Shown piece after piece: positions 1 through 10,262 of a stretch of DNA of 64,000 nt. The translations under genes and the position numbers were made by a program. The notes under the pieces are model-generated. The model was not told the DNA's origin and ran no database searches. It saw nothing but the letters and a program-made list of their open reading frames with translations. Every line of letters begins with the position of its first letter. Position 1 is the first letter of the stretch. Source of the DNA: Cytidiella melzeri (lineage: Eukaryota > Basidiomycota > Agaricomycetes > Polyporales > Irpicaceae); contig JABYQR010000080.1 in the NCBI GenBank assembly GCA_022592445.1, positions 62,001-126,000 of the forward strand, in the 5' to 3' direction.

Positions 1-756
1 TAGGGGCTATAGCAATTTGAAGTCCATGTGATAGTGAGGCAGGGGAAGGGGCATTGCACATTGAAACAAGGGACAAACATGAAACATGTCACAAGGGCAA
101 TGGGGCACTGCTGTTGGTGCAGCTAAACTCCAAGCCCATCAAGCCATAGCTCAATGACGTGAGGCTATGCAGGGCTTTGCAATGAAAAGCGAAGTAGTGC
201 GACAGAAGCAAATCCTTAGCAGTGCTGTGATTGAGGGTCTTGATGGAAGCAGAGGAGCTCTTTGCAAGGTACTCCTATCAAAGGGAAAGAGCTGCAGAAT
301 CCGAGGGAGCAAGTGAAGAAGGGGGCCATGAGGTACTGACAGGCATGAGCTTGAGTGCAAGGGACAGCAAGAGTGTGATGTGCGACAACATGATGCACAA
401 CATTGCAAGTCTTGCAAATGACAAGGGCTGCTGCTATTCCATGCAAATATACTTGCATTTAGGCCTGTTGCACATACAGTGGTTTCCAGGTGTATCAACA
501 TGACTGGTCTGTCTAATTGCTGCCACACTGTTAACACTACATATTATAATGTAGTTTACCACACCTTGTTTTAAGGACATTTCAAGGTAGCAGAGTTCCC
601 ACAGTCTTGATAAGGGAATTGTACAGCCGTATATGGTAATTGTAGTAGTAAACCATTACATTAGCTAAGACATACAGGTATAGGGTGTGTAGACTATGTA
701 ACACATAGCACTATAGGAGAGCTGCACATATATGTACGCCTGTGGCCTGTGCTCTA
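1..756. other. Unassigned AT-rich flank
   Basis: No coding region with recognisable similarity was seen. The short open frames on both strands lack codon character. The segment ends at a TA dinucleotide (755-756) that is one copy of the target duplication of the neighbouring transposon. A short stretch near 728-750 resembles sequence at about 3578-3603 beyond the other side of the transposon, which may mean both belong to an older repeat. Confidence 0.4.
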
Positions 757-794
757 CGGTGCGCGGCGCTTAGACACCGCCACTTTTGAACAAC
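757..794 (+). repeat. Left terminal inverted repeat of the TA-flanked transposon
   Basis: This pairs with 3441-3478 in inverted orientation. About two mismatches occur in the first 36 bp (first base C/T, and G/A after ACACC). Confidence 0.9.
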
Positions 795-1034
795 AAAGCG
801 GTAGCTTCGGCAACTACAACCGAAAATAATCTGTCTTGTAGAATAGCAGGAAATAAGGAGTACATTCATCCCTCAAGAGGAATTGTCTTCAGCTCTCAAA
901 ATAAAATTTGATGACTACGGGATTTTTGCCAGTTACCATAGAAGGATATATGTGTTACTATATATGGTCATTGTGTTATGTCAGATATCCATGGCCAGAG
1001 CTAGCCACTCAGGAACACGGTGGTGAGAAGTATA

Positions 1035-3176
1035 TCAACGCGAGCTGAACAAACGAACCTTGGCCTGAGCATGTTTTGCATCCAAGCCTTCCTTGTACGC
1101 ATCAATAAACCTCCACGCACAATGCTCCCATTTGCGTATAAGCTCTACTGGCCCAGATGCCAGTGCCTTGGGCATGTTCTTGCGCAATGTGTCAAAGGTG
1201 TAGTCACACTGCTCCTGGAAGTACCTCTTTACTGCGCCCCAGAAGTACTCGATGAAGTTCATCTTGCAGTGGAATTTTGGAAGAAAGATGCACATGTGAC
1301 TTGGCAGAAAAGTCAATGAGACTGAGGACGTCAAATTGATAAGTATCTTACCAGCCGCTTCGATAACCTCTTGAACGAGAGATTTCTGTTCTTCAAAGTC
1401 TGGCTGATGCATGAATCAAGTTGTTCATGGCCATCAAAGTAGACAGCCTTATAGTGCTCCATATACAAAAAACCCTCACAGAGCATGATCTGCCGCATAG
1501 TCGAGAGTGATAGTCCAAGACAACCAGGTTTCAGCTCCAGCCAAGGTAAGACTGCTGTCTCAACAAAGTCTTTTGGCCCACGCAGCATCTCCTGAGATAC
1601 AAGGACCTTTCCATAGCTGCAAGCTTCGTCCCGTGTCATCTCGTTACTCAACAGCTTCTTCAGCTTCTCCGGATTCATCAACCATTTATTGAAGCGCAGA
1701 TAGGTGCTTATTGCAGTACAAACTGCAGGATTGCTGAATATAGATGCAACCTTTGCATGTCGTCCACAGTGCAAGAGTGGTAGTGCGTGAGTCTTAATCC
1801 ATGCTTGCATCCATTGACAAGCCATTTGTGAGTCCCAGTTCACTTTATGAGCGTTAGCAGCGATCCGAGACACCGCCATCATGCCTTTCTCCCTCCATAG
1901 ACCATCATGTGCAGGCACAACTGAATAGGGCATGCACAACGTGCCTGAATTCCACTTTGTCCGAAGCAAAATGCTGATTTCACAATGACAATACGTGTTT
2001 GACGTCCTTCAAAGCTGCCGCACAAGCTGCCTTGGCAGCTTTGACCGCTTGAGCTTGAGCTTTTTGTACAGGAACTTCAAGCTGCCATCTTTTGTGCTTT
2101 GATACGTCACTGTCAAGTTGTGCTTGGACAAGACTCTTGCTGACTCGGATGGAAGGAACAGAGCTCGAACGGTGGATGTATTGCGGGAGGACTCAGATTC
2201 GAGACAACCAGACTCCGAGTTGGACAACGAACAGGCAACCTTCCAAACCAACACTATCCTCATACCACTCATCTGTGTCACTTTCATTGTCTGCAAATAG
2301 ATCCTCTGCATCCTCAGAGATGTCGGATAGAAAGCTGTCAAGGTGGTCATCAAGATGGTCAGACTCGACCTGGGTTGGCAGTGAGTGCTCGGAAGCCTTG
2401 GTGCTTGAAGCCTCTGCTGAGTTTAAGGCTCCAGCCTCAAAGTCTGGCTGGGGTAAGCTGAAGAGTATTGCATAGTAAGGTGAGCCCGAATCTTCATACA
2501 TGTATTGATAATGCTCACTGATTAACTTCAACTGGAAGGTGGCCCGGGAATGGTGGATGGTCTTGTGCCAGCACATCCGAGTCCTCAGTCTCCAATAGGC
2601 CTGGTACTGGGTCACTTCCGACAGCTGTCGTGAAGAAAGAGCAGAAAGCACGAGCTGTATGACTGATGCATAATGGAAATCAGTTTTGAGCTCTCAGGCA
2701 TGGCACAGTGCCACAACACACCTCTGCCTTGTATGTGAATCTTTTGCTTCTTTCTCGTGGGCCTTTTGCTTATGGTGGCGCTTTGTGCACTTCGAGTTAC
2801 CGGTAGAGACCCCAATGTGTGCCTGCTCAATGTCTTTCCACTGCGGTGCGCTCCTTTGTGTAATCATTAATGCATAGGCTGACTTTACTGTTGCCTGCTT
2901 CAGGTTCTCACTCTCCTCGAGGCTAACCTCAAGCTCGGCACCCTCTAATTCCTCAACATCCGGCTCCCCTTCATTCTCCTCCAATAGCCCATCTCCGTCA
3001 CCATCCTGTAACTTCTCATCATCTATCCAGTCACCCATGTCCAACTCTGCATCTGACCAGCTGTTAACTCCTCTATCCCAAGAGCAGACACTTTCCGCCG
3101 CATCATCCAACCCGGGACTTGTCATCTCATCAGAGGATGTCACACCTGCAACTGAAGCCGGCCACACTGACTGCAA
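1035..3176 (-). pseudogene. DDE transposase remnant
   Basis: Minus-strand pieces belong to one transposase. An acidic N-terminal segment (2694-3176) ends in a basic KRHHKQKAHEKEAK stretch. A middle segment (1331-1969) ends with LYMEHYKAVYFDGHEQLD. A C-terminal segment (1035-1412) has FLPKFHCKMNFIEYFWGAVKR, which supplies the terminal catalytic Glu region and a conserved tail. A GT-AG intron can be placed at about 1301-1351, joining VIEAAG to SHMCIFLPK. Between DGHEQLD and the C-terminal block the usual catalytic Asp region is absent, which points to an internal deletion. The catalytic core cannot be rebuilt from this copy. The family assignment comes from remembered mushroom transposases and is good for the C-terminus, weaker for the N-terminal part. 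Confidence 0.65.
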
Positions 3177-3440
3177 CTGGACTCAAAGCTCATCAAGCGC
3201 AAGGCACAACTGTGCACAACCTTCTCAAGTGTGGGCAGCCGCTTCCTTCTTTGCTCGTCAATTTTGTGGGCCAGGCATGATGATGGGGTGCAGAAAATGT
3301 ATTATATTATTTTTTATTAGAATCTAGGTAATCTCATGCAGTTGTGATTGAGGTGAAACGCATGCGCACTGCTCTCACTCTCTAGCACCCGCCTACGGCG
3401 GGTTTTGAGATTTCATGGCCACTTTTGCCAGTCACGTGGC

Positions 3441-3478
3441 CTTGTTCAAAAGTGGTGGTGTCTAAGCGCCGCGCACCA
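3441..3478 (-). repeat. Right terminal inverted repeat of the TA-flanked transposon
   Basis: This is the partner of 757-794 and is followed directly by the TA duplication at 3479-3480. Confidence 0.9.
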
Positions 3479-3785
3479 TAGTAGCATAGAAAATGACATG
3501 GAAAGCATGCAGTACACCTCTAGAGGATGCCTCAAGCGTATGTCTGAGGTTAAGTACCAGCATGAGTCATTTAATCAATATGTACGCCTCTGGTACAAGT
3601 GCTGAGCCTAGTCATACAATGAGTAATGCACTTAGTAATACTGTAGAATAGCTGAAGTAGAAATGCATGGTAGTTGCTTACATAAGTAGATACAGACATG
3701 TATATAAGCAGAGCTGCTGAAGCAGCAAGAAAAATGAGACTCATCTTATCTTTGAAGCTCAACAGCCTCTACCCCTCACACACCA

Positions 3786-3928
3786 CTTCCACTTTGTTAC
3801 ATGCAGTCACATGTACTTGGTCACATGTACTTGGTCACATGCATGAGCCATTTGCCATTGACAAGATAAGATAAGAAAGAAAAGGAGCTTGAAGAAAAGA
3901 AGAGATAACAGTACACATGTTCATGACA
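3786..3928 (+). repeat. Degenerate 3' end of an LTR
   Basis: This stretch has the motif order of the last 150 bp of the element-B LTR (32665-32814): paired TCACATG(T/C)ACTTG repeats, AGCCAT, GATAAGATAAGA, a purine-rich run, then a terminal GTTCATGACA compared with GGTCGTGACA. It is clearly diverged and the 5' part is not recognisable, so the element is either a decayed solo LTR or a related family. Confidence 0.45.
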
Positions 3929-4110
3929 CTGGTCTTCAGCTCACTATTGGCTGATCCCTTGATGTTGTGTCTCCACTCCTCCTCATCATTTATACCCCCT
4001 CACTATTGTCCACGTGGGTTTGCTTGTTGTCCCTGCCTGTTGTCACTCCCTCGCTCATCATTGAGTTTGGTTGTGATCCAGGCATGGTGTCCTTGTGCTG
4101 TTTCAATTCC

Positions 4111-4332
4111 TGTTGTTATTTTTGGTTTGCTGCTCCAATTTTGTTTGTATCTGTTTGTTCCCACCGCCCGCCTTCCGTCATTCTGCACGGATTACCCATT
4201 CTGAATTCCCTTTTCATCTTATTTGTCTTGCTAAAATACATAAAATCCATGTATTCTCGTAGCTATCAAATAACATTGTGTTCCTCTATTCCCAGTCCCC
4301 TCCCATGCGTGCATCAAAACCCTGCAAAAACA
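4111..4332 (+). mobile_element. Solo LTR of the copia family found at 18724-20237
   Basis: The LTR begins TGTTGTTATTTT and ends CCCTGCAAAAACA. It matches, with clear divergence, the two LTRs at 18724-18952 and 20010-20237 read on their minus strand. It is bordered by a 5-bp duplication ATTCC (4106-4110 and 4333-4337). No internal region is present, as expected after LTR-LTR recombination. It lies about 70 bp beyond the stop codon of the small ORF at 4407-4727. Confidence 0.8.
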
Positions 4333-4406
4333 ATTCCTGGGCCAGTTTTTTTGGAGCTATGCCTGAGATCATTTTTGAAGTACTTGTAAAAGGCGTACAC
4401 CGTTTG

Positions 4407-4727
4407 TTAATAAGGAGTCCATGTATCATCACGCACAAGCCCTTTGCTCATCCAGTCTACAACTCTTTTATTTATAGCCAACCACTCTTCAGTTCCAAGC
4501 TTTTCTTTTATTTCATTTGCTTTGGCTATCATTGAAACATTGCTGGGATCCAATTCACCTCCACTGTCAGAGTTGTGGCTTTGCAGATTGCTCCGTTTCT
4601 CCAAGCTGTGGGGAAAACTTGAATGGTGCAATTCTGTCCTGCTGTATGGGGTGGCAGACACAGCCACCTTATGGAGTGTGCCAGTGATGGCAGAGGCAAG
4701 CAGAATGAGTGAGGTTGAGAACTGCAT
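4407..4727 (-). CDS. Possible small secreted protein
   Basis: This single-exon frame of 106 residues begins MQFSTSLILLASAITGTLH, a convincing signal peptide with a hydrophobic core and an Ala-rich cleavage region near residue 25. A Lys-Arg pair (residues about 44-45, in LEKRS) could be a Kex2-type processing site. The mature part is hydrophilic, contains no obvious Cys, and ends TWTPY. No family was recognised. It lies between a solo copia LTR on one side and the hAT element on the other, so it could be a real small secreted protein or a chance frame in repeat-rich DNA. The evidence is the leader peptide and uninterrupted frame only. Confidence 0.35.
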   Translation of the reverse strand: MQFSTSLILLASAITGTLHKVAVSATPYSRTELHHSSFPHSLEKRSNLQSHNSDSGGELDPSNVSMIAKANEIKEKLGTEEWLAINKRVVDWMSKGLVRDDTWTPY

Positions 4728-5076
4728 GTTGGTATAGGCAGCGCAAACTACACAACTTGAGCATGAGTGTGAGCAGCTTCATTAGTGTTGCAACAGTTGT
4801 GCTCACCAGTGAGGTCAAAGGGTGGTAGAAGTGTAGAACAGGATGGTAAGACAGCTAGCTGTCAGAACAATCTCAGTACAGTGACTTAAGGTAAATGCAA
4901 GGCAAACAATGGACTTACTAGCCAGCACTAAAGCAGTTGTGATGACCTGGGGTCAAGTGAGGTGTGGTGCTGAGGTACAAAGGATGGGGGAAAGAGGCTT
5001 CATATGCATTGTGGTTTATGTGCAGTGTTGATGCAACAGGCAGTGCACACCATGATGGCAGAGGCACAGCAAGAAG

Positions 5077-5245
5077 TAAAGCATAGCATGGGTGCAGGTT
5101 ACCTATAGGTACTGATGGGTTAACCCTCACAACAACCCACGGGTATATTGACTCATGGGTAGCACATACCTGTGGTGCAGGTTGGCTACAGGTGCAGGTC
5201 AGCTATCTGAGAAGTATGATACCTGCGGGTCGACCCGCGGGTAAG
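5077..5245 (+). repeat. hAT left terminal and subterminal repeats
   Basis: The 20-bp terminal inverted repeat is followed by a cluster of short direct and inverted motifs (ACCTRYAGGT, ACCCACGGGT, ACCTGTGGTGCAGGT, ACCTGCGGGT, ACCCGCGGGT). Such subterminal clusters are known transposase-binding regions in hAT elements; that role here is inferred. Confidence 0.75.
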
Positions 5246-5262
5246 CAAAAGAAAGAAAGAAT

Positions 5263-8171
5263 TTAATCTTTGACAACATGTACATCAGTATCTACAGTGA
5301 TAGCCTTCTCTTTGCCCTTCTTTGGCCGTTTGTTTTTATCTTGAAAGACCTGTAGTATCTCCTCCTCAGGTATGACACCCGGAATAGAAGCCCATGAACT
5401 CAGAACAGTTGCAGCATGAGTAGACTCATTGTTCAGAGAATGACGCCGTTTCGAGACAGTGAGGCCACCACGTGAGAAAGCATGCTCAACATCGGTTGAC
5501 GAAGCCGGTGCAGACAAGAAGTCAATGGCCATTTGCGCAAGTGCCCACTTGTGTGTACTGTTGCTGGACACTAGAATGCCATTTCAATGCTGCAAAGGAT
5601 TGTCAACATCAATGAGGCACGACGACTGAAGATAGGCATCAAGAACATCGATAGCATTGCTATTTTGCCCGTATTGATCAAGTTTTGCAAAGTGATTGTT
5701 TGGTCGTCGACGTCCGGGCTACAGAAAGATCCAATAAGTCAATTCCAAGTCCTCTCAAATATTGAAAACGTACTGGAGCAGCCCGAACTGCCGGCGTTGG
5801 TTGCAAGGCTTCACGGCTATCCAATGCTGGGTCAGAGGGCCTATAGTTGCTCTGCCACTGCTCCCGCAGAAGGTTCTCTGCCGTGCAAATCCATTCAGCA
5901 GGCCAATTCATATCTCGGAAATACTTCGTCTTGTACCAAGGGTGGAGCACTGCAAGGAAAACACAATTAGAAACAGTTAATAAGAAACATCTGACTCTCC
6001 GAGGTACTCACTCATGGCCAGGCGGTACATTACAGAGTCATCAGTTTTGGAGTAGTACTTGTTCAGCACCTGAAGGCCTCGAGCAGCTGCCAAGTGGACA
6101 ACACCTAATGCAGACACGTTCTCTGCCATGTCTTTGAGTGCAACGGTAAGTATGTCTATGACCGGGATGACTTCATGCAAGAGAGGTGTATTGGTTTGCG
6201 ATATGCAGTTCGTTGCATCAAGAAAATCCTGCGGGTGGCTTACTTAGTCGTAGCATCATAATCTGAAAATGGTACTTACGCCCAGCAGCACGCTAAGCTC
6301 ACTCAATAGAGCCCACTTGTTTACAGACAGTTGCTGATGCTGCAGCCCCTGCTTCCCATCCTTGTCCCATTTAGCCATGCCAAATAATTTCCTCAATGCA
6401 GGTCGCAGCTCGAGAGCTCTGTCAATAGCACCAGCGAGAGAATTCCACCGCGTGTCAATAGCACGCATTGGAAGCTTGAAAGGTATCTCCACACGTTTGC
6501 AATTCATTTAAAGGTCTTCTCGCAAAGCCGGCAAATGGAATATACGCTTGGCAAGTTCCTTGAGCTGTATAAGCACCTTGTGAGTTTCCTGTGCCATGAT
6601 GAGACTTGAGCCAGGCTATATAGCTCCGTACCTTTGTTACTGCAAATCTTCCCATTTCTTCTTTGTCATCATCAAGAGCAAATCGACTCTCAACGGTGTA
6701 GTTGATATCTTCGATCTCTTCCTGGTTGGCAGCTTCGCGCACCAGGTCAAGCTCATACTCCTCAGTGTCACTGTTATTGTCGTTGTCATCAGCACCGTGG
6801 TTGCCCTTGCTTGCTTCATCTAGATTGTCTTCTTCACCGGCTATCGTGTTGACATCCACCTCACTGGTAGGATCTTCAGAGTGACCGCTTTTAGTCCGTT
6901 TTCGTGTAAACCCTGAAATGATGGCCTGCAACATATAAGTAACTGTCCATGGTATATAGAATATGCTTACTTTGACTACAAGGTTTAGGAAGTGCGCAAA
7001 GCAACTCACTCAAGTTTGCGCTGAGTATAGTCCGCCGAGGGACTCAAGCTCTGATATCATGGTATCATTGTTTGACACGTTGTAACACGTAATTCCCAGC
7101 AGCTTTTTTGATCTGTTAAGTGTCGAAACAATGTGGCGCTTTATCAATACAATGCTTACCTTCTTTTCAATACCGAGAGACTTCAGACAGCTTGTGGGCA
7201 CCTCTGCAAGATACACGCCAGTGTGACCTTTTGTCAGCCTGAATCCAACCTATCAGGCCTTGTTTGGGTGCAGCGGAGTATAAGAAGAAATGCATACCGG
7301 ATGAAATCAAGTACAAACGTGGCTACATTCCCTTCAATGACACAATGGACGGTAACACCAAGGAAAGAGTAGACGTTGGGTAACGTCCATCCATCGAGGC
7401 AAAGGTGAAGGCGGCCAAGATAGTCTTGCAGCATTTTGCCTATATGCACGCGCGTGAGATTGAAAATCTTGCGCACATCCCGCAACACAGTACTGGGGCC
7501 TGGAACTTTGGCTTTGGCGTACAACATTGATATGATGGCAAGGAATTCGGGATCCTTGACAATCTTGAAGGGGCAATGGCGACGAGCAACCCATAGAGCC
7601 ATGAGAAAGCACAGTTGTGGTTTTCTATATGCCGTACCATGAGCGAACACTGCAATGCTCTGATTGGCAGGAGTGACCGCTGGTGAGCATGACTGTATGT
7701 GACGGCTCAAGTTTCCAATTGACGTGTCGGTATGGCATCACAAAACTGAGATTGATGGACTGTGTTCTCGTCAATTGTTGCCGGTTTGCGTAGAGAATAG
7801 AACAAGAGTACACACTTTAGCTTGCAGACAAATTTGTACTTGACATCGCCTTTCTCGACAACAATCTCAGGATGCCGGAAATGTGCGTACAAATTGGACT
7901 CCCAAGTTTTACTTTGCGTGGCTACATTTCTTGTTGTCAGATGCTATGTGTGTGTGTCAATTCAATGAATGAACTCACCAAGAACCTCTTCATTGGTGCA
8001 CTCAGCCATGTTCCATTTGAGGTCAAAGGCGGACTGCTTCTCAACCACAAGAGACTCAGGGCTTGAAGTCCTCCCTATGGCGTTGGTCCCAGCTGCATCC
8101 TTGTCATCACTTTTGCTATCAGCTGTTCGAGCTCGTTTGCGGGGCCTGGTCTGCTTGTTTGAGCGCGGCAT
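5263..8171 (-). pseudogene. BED-type hAT transposase, multi-exon, with an in-frame stop
   Basis: The exons run from MPRSNKQTRPRKRARTADSK at 8171 to a C-terminal exon ending at 5263. A Cys/His finger of BED type is spread over the exons at about 7915-7680 (YKFVCKLK, then NLSRHIQSC). The body includes LHLCLDGWTLPNVYSFLG (the first catalytic Asp region), a CFAHFLNLVV block, RAIDTRWNS, and the C-terminal dimerisation domain FLSAPASSTDVEHAFSRGG with SKRRHSL. Introns of 50-90 bp with GT-AG ends separate the exons, for example 7916-7972. A TAA at 6508-6510 falls in frame between REDL and MNCKRVEIP, so this copy probably makes no full-length enzyme unless that stop lies in an unrecognised intron. Terminal repeats and target duplication are intact. 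Confidence 0.75.
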
Positions 8172-8499
8172 GGCAGGCTATTGAGTTGAGTGTAGTGGGG
8201 AAAGACAAAGTGTGAAGCTGACGGTGCCCAAAGCTGGCCGTGTGTATAGGTGGCCTTGATGCCATTTTGATGAGAGAAAAAGTTGCCCCGTTGAGCGACA
8301 AATAGCGAGAGGGCGGAGGCAAATTTGAAGGGAGTGAGGAGGTCATGGCATTCAGTATCAGGCGCTGGTCACCAGGGTGGTTTGAAGGGCCGCACCGTGT
8401 TATGTTGCTCAGGCAGCAGCCTCTATGCACCTCCTCGTCGGTGTGCAATGATGGTATGTTGGTGAAGCGCGCTATGCCACTGACTCACAAAATTGGCAG

Positions 8500-8764
8500 C
8501 GTAGGCGCTCTTACCTTCACGCCGTGTGCACCCCCATCACGACTACCACCACTGCGACCACCACCACTACCACATTCCGGACTTTACGCATATGCGTCCC
8601 CATGCACAGTGCCTCTCGCATACCTCCTCCAAGTCGACGATGTGTGCATTCTGCTGGACTGTGGCTCGCCGGACTGGTGTCCGGAGGCGAAAAAGGAGGA
8701 TTGGGGGGAGGAGAGGATGGAGAAGGAGAAGCCGGCCAGAGTGTATGGGTGGGAAGAGTACTAG
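8500..8764 (+). pseudogene. CFT2: Captured N-terminal fragment of CFT2/CPSF2
   Basis: The plus-strand frame contains ALTFTPCAPPS, then PLAYLLQVDDVCILLDCG and SPDWCPE. These match the start of the cleavage and polyadenylation factor subunit 2 (CPSF2/Cft2), a metallo-beta-lactamase-fold protein whose N-terminus reads roughly TFTPL...LLQVDD.RILLDCG. In the parent family the segment is followed by several hundred further residues. Here the frame runs into a low-complexity Glu/Lys stretch and stops at 8764. A proline-rich insertion separates the two conserved bits. It sits inside the hAT element, so it is best read as a captured, non-functional piece. The identification rests on recognising the ILLDCG-containing block. 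Confidence 0.65.
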
Positions 8765-8879
8765 TGATGTTCTTATTTGAGTTCTCGCCTGTGCGTCCTC
8801 CCCGCACACATGTCGACATTGCTGACTTCTTTCCTTCAGACCTCGCACATTCCGGGCACCACCAGCACCCATTCCTTTC

Positions 8880-9235
8880 GTGACCAACCATCCGCAAACA
8901 CAACAACAACAATGACAACTGGCCAGTCCTTTTGTGTCCCCTCCAACTCCTCCCAATATCCCAGCCAGTTCTTTCTCGCCCCTGCCTCCACCCCATTCAA
9001 CTTCACTCTCCTCGATATCCCTCCCTCAACCTCACGAAGTTGTCCCGGAACTGGATCTCACAGCCGTCCTGGTACAACATCCTCCGGAACCACCACTCTC
9101 CCGCCCATCTCTGCCGTCGTCGCCTCATCGCTCTCTTCCTCCCTCTCTTTCCCACATCTACCACCCACGTAGCCTGGATACTTAGCCTCGCGAGCTGCAA
9201 TGTCGAACACTGTAGACTCGTCCAAGTAAGGTCTT
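8880..9235 (+). other. Ser/Pro-rich captured sequence, source unknown
   Basis: All three plus frames are open for long stretches because the DNA is pyrimidine-rich (TCC, CCT, CTC repeats). It may come from a host gene or promoter picked up with CFT2 and EMC4. An ATG at 9199 followed by a GTAAGG donor about 25 bp later could be a first exon joined to the EMC4 fragment, but the junction cannot be proved. Confidence 0.3.
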
Positions 9236-9421
9236 AGCCCTGCATCCTCAGACATTCAATAACCTCTGCGATAGATGGCGTAACCTACATTCTCCTCCTG
9301 GGTTCAGTTGCACTGCGGTGTGTAGTCTATCCGAGTACTCCTTGCATGACGTTACTCACAGACATACACCTCCAGTCACAGTTGAAAACCAGCGCGCCCA
9401 GCAAATCCAAGTGCATCAGCA

Positions 9422-9871
9422 TTGTATAAAGCAATGAAAGACAAGCGAGCTTGGGACCTTGCTATTAGTCCCGCAAAGTCTCTGCCAATGCAGGCGTTCA
9501 TGTTGTACATGTCGGGGGGAGGTGTTCAGGTTTTCAGTATGGGAATTGTGTTCATGTTGCTGCTGAGCCCTTTCAAGAATGTCGCTGGGATCAACACTGG
9601 TGCGTTGTGGCACTTGTTGTACAAGGTATCCGGGCTCATTGATATGTGTACTTGCTTAGCATTTGTGCCATTGGCCCCCGTTCCAGCAGGCAAGAAGCAG
9701 GCACCCGAGCCAAACGCTTTGACGACACTCGCGCTGCACAAGCTGGTCTATCTGCTGTGCAACCTGTTGACGCTGGCGATAGGGCTCTGGAAGTGTCGGT
9801 CAATGGGTCTTTTGCCTACGGGCACGGGAGATTGGCTGGCATTTGAGACGCAAGGACAGGTGTGTATTTGA
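9422..9871 (+). pseudogene. EMC4: Captured EMC4 fragment (ER membrane protein complex subunit 4)
   Basis: Two exons give KDKRAWDLAISPAKSLPMQ, FMLYMSGGGVQVFSMGIVF and LLSPFKNVAGINT, then after an intron at 9600-9659 FVPLAPVP and LHKLVYLLCNLLTLAIGL, ending KCRSMGLLPTGTGDWLAFE. This is the conserved core of EMC4 (DUF1077), an ER membrane subunit of the insertase complex for tail-anchored and multipass proteins. The intron keeps GT-AG ends and phase, so the piece was captured as genomic DNA, not cDNA. The usual N-terminal region is missing or unclear, and the C-terminal tail after FET is replaced by QGQVCI and a stop. It lies in the hAT element, opposite to the transposase. Coding quality is high, so expression of a truncated protein cannot be excluded. 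Confidence 0.75.
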
Positions 9872-10094
9872 CAGGACTGTTGTTGCTGTTTATTGACGAG
9901 CTACTGTATAGCATATGTTGATTACGGACGCAGAGAGGGCAAACGTGACAACGGCGAGGAGGAAAGATTGGTATGCGGCTTTACTGTTTACTGTTCTTGT
10001 TTATCTAGTGTCAGTGCTATCTATAGTATAAGAATTCCTGTCTGTTCAACAGGCTCCTAGCTACTACATATATATCCTAAATGAGTAAGCAGAT

Positions 10095-10254
10095 TTCTAC
10101 CTGTGGGTGACCCGTATGTGGTAGGTACCTGTACCTGTGGGTCAGGTACCCGGCGCTAACTTACCTGCGCAGTTCTGGGTAGGAGGATTGGCGCACCACA
10201 TACCTGCGGGTACAGGTGCGGGTTGATCCGCGGGTGCACCCGTGCTATGCTTTA
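10095..10254 (-). repeat. hAT right terminal and subterminal repeats
   Basis: Repeated ACCTGTGGGT, ACCTGCGGGT and CGCGGGTGCACCCG motifs lead into the right terminal repeat, mirroring the left end. Similar motif density at both ends supports placing the boundary at 10254 rather than just upstream of the transposase near 8200. Confidence 0.75.
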
Positions 10255-10262
10255 GCAAGAAG

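Larger units (their letters stand above)
757..3478 (-). mobile_element. TA-flanked DDE DNA transposon, internally deleted
   Basis: Both ends carry a near-perfect inverted repeat of about 36 bp. The left end starts CGGTGCGCGGCGCTTAG and the right end, reverse-complemented, starts TGGTGCGCGGCGCTTAG; the match continues through ACACC(G/A)CCACTTTTGAACAA. The element is bordered by TA on both sides (755-756 and 3479-3480), the usual target duplication of Tc1/mariner-like transposons. It is 2722 bp long. Inside, on the minus strand, are pieces of a DDE-superfamily transposase of a type common in mushroom genomes, but the central catalytic part is missing, so the copy should be non-autonomous. The superfamily call rests on the TA duplication and the C-terminal block. 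Confidence 0.85.
5077..10254 (-). mobile_element. hAT transposon carrying host-gene fragments
   Basis: The element is bounded by an exact 8-bp duplication GCAAGAAG (5069-5076 and 10255-10262), the hallmark length for hAT elements. The left end reads TAAAGCATAGCATGGGTGCA and the reverse-complemented right end reads TAAAGCATAGCACGGGTGCA, a 20-bp terminal inverted repeat with one mismatch. Next to both ends are dense subterminal motifs of the type ACCTGYGGGT/ACCCGCGGGT. The 5178-bp interior holds a BED-finger hAT transposase on the minus strand (5263-8171) and, on the plus strand in the remaining 2 kb, fragments of CFT2 and EMC4. The exact duplication suggests the whole composite moved as one unit. 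Confidence 0.88.

Noticed and set aside
8517..8996. 159-codon minus-strand frame in the hAT interior
   Set aside because: It is a low-complexity shadow of the pyrimidine-rich plus strand; the plus strand carries the CFT2 block.
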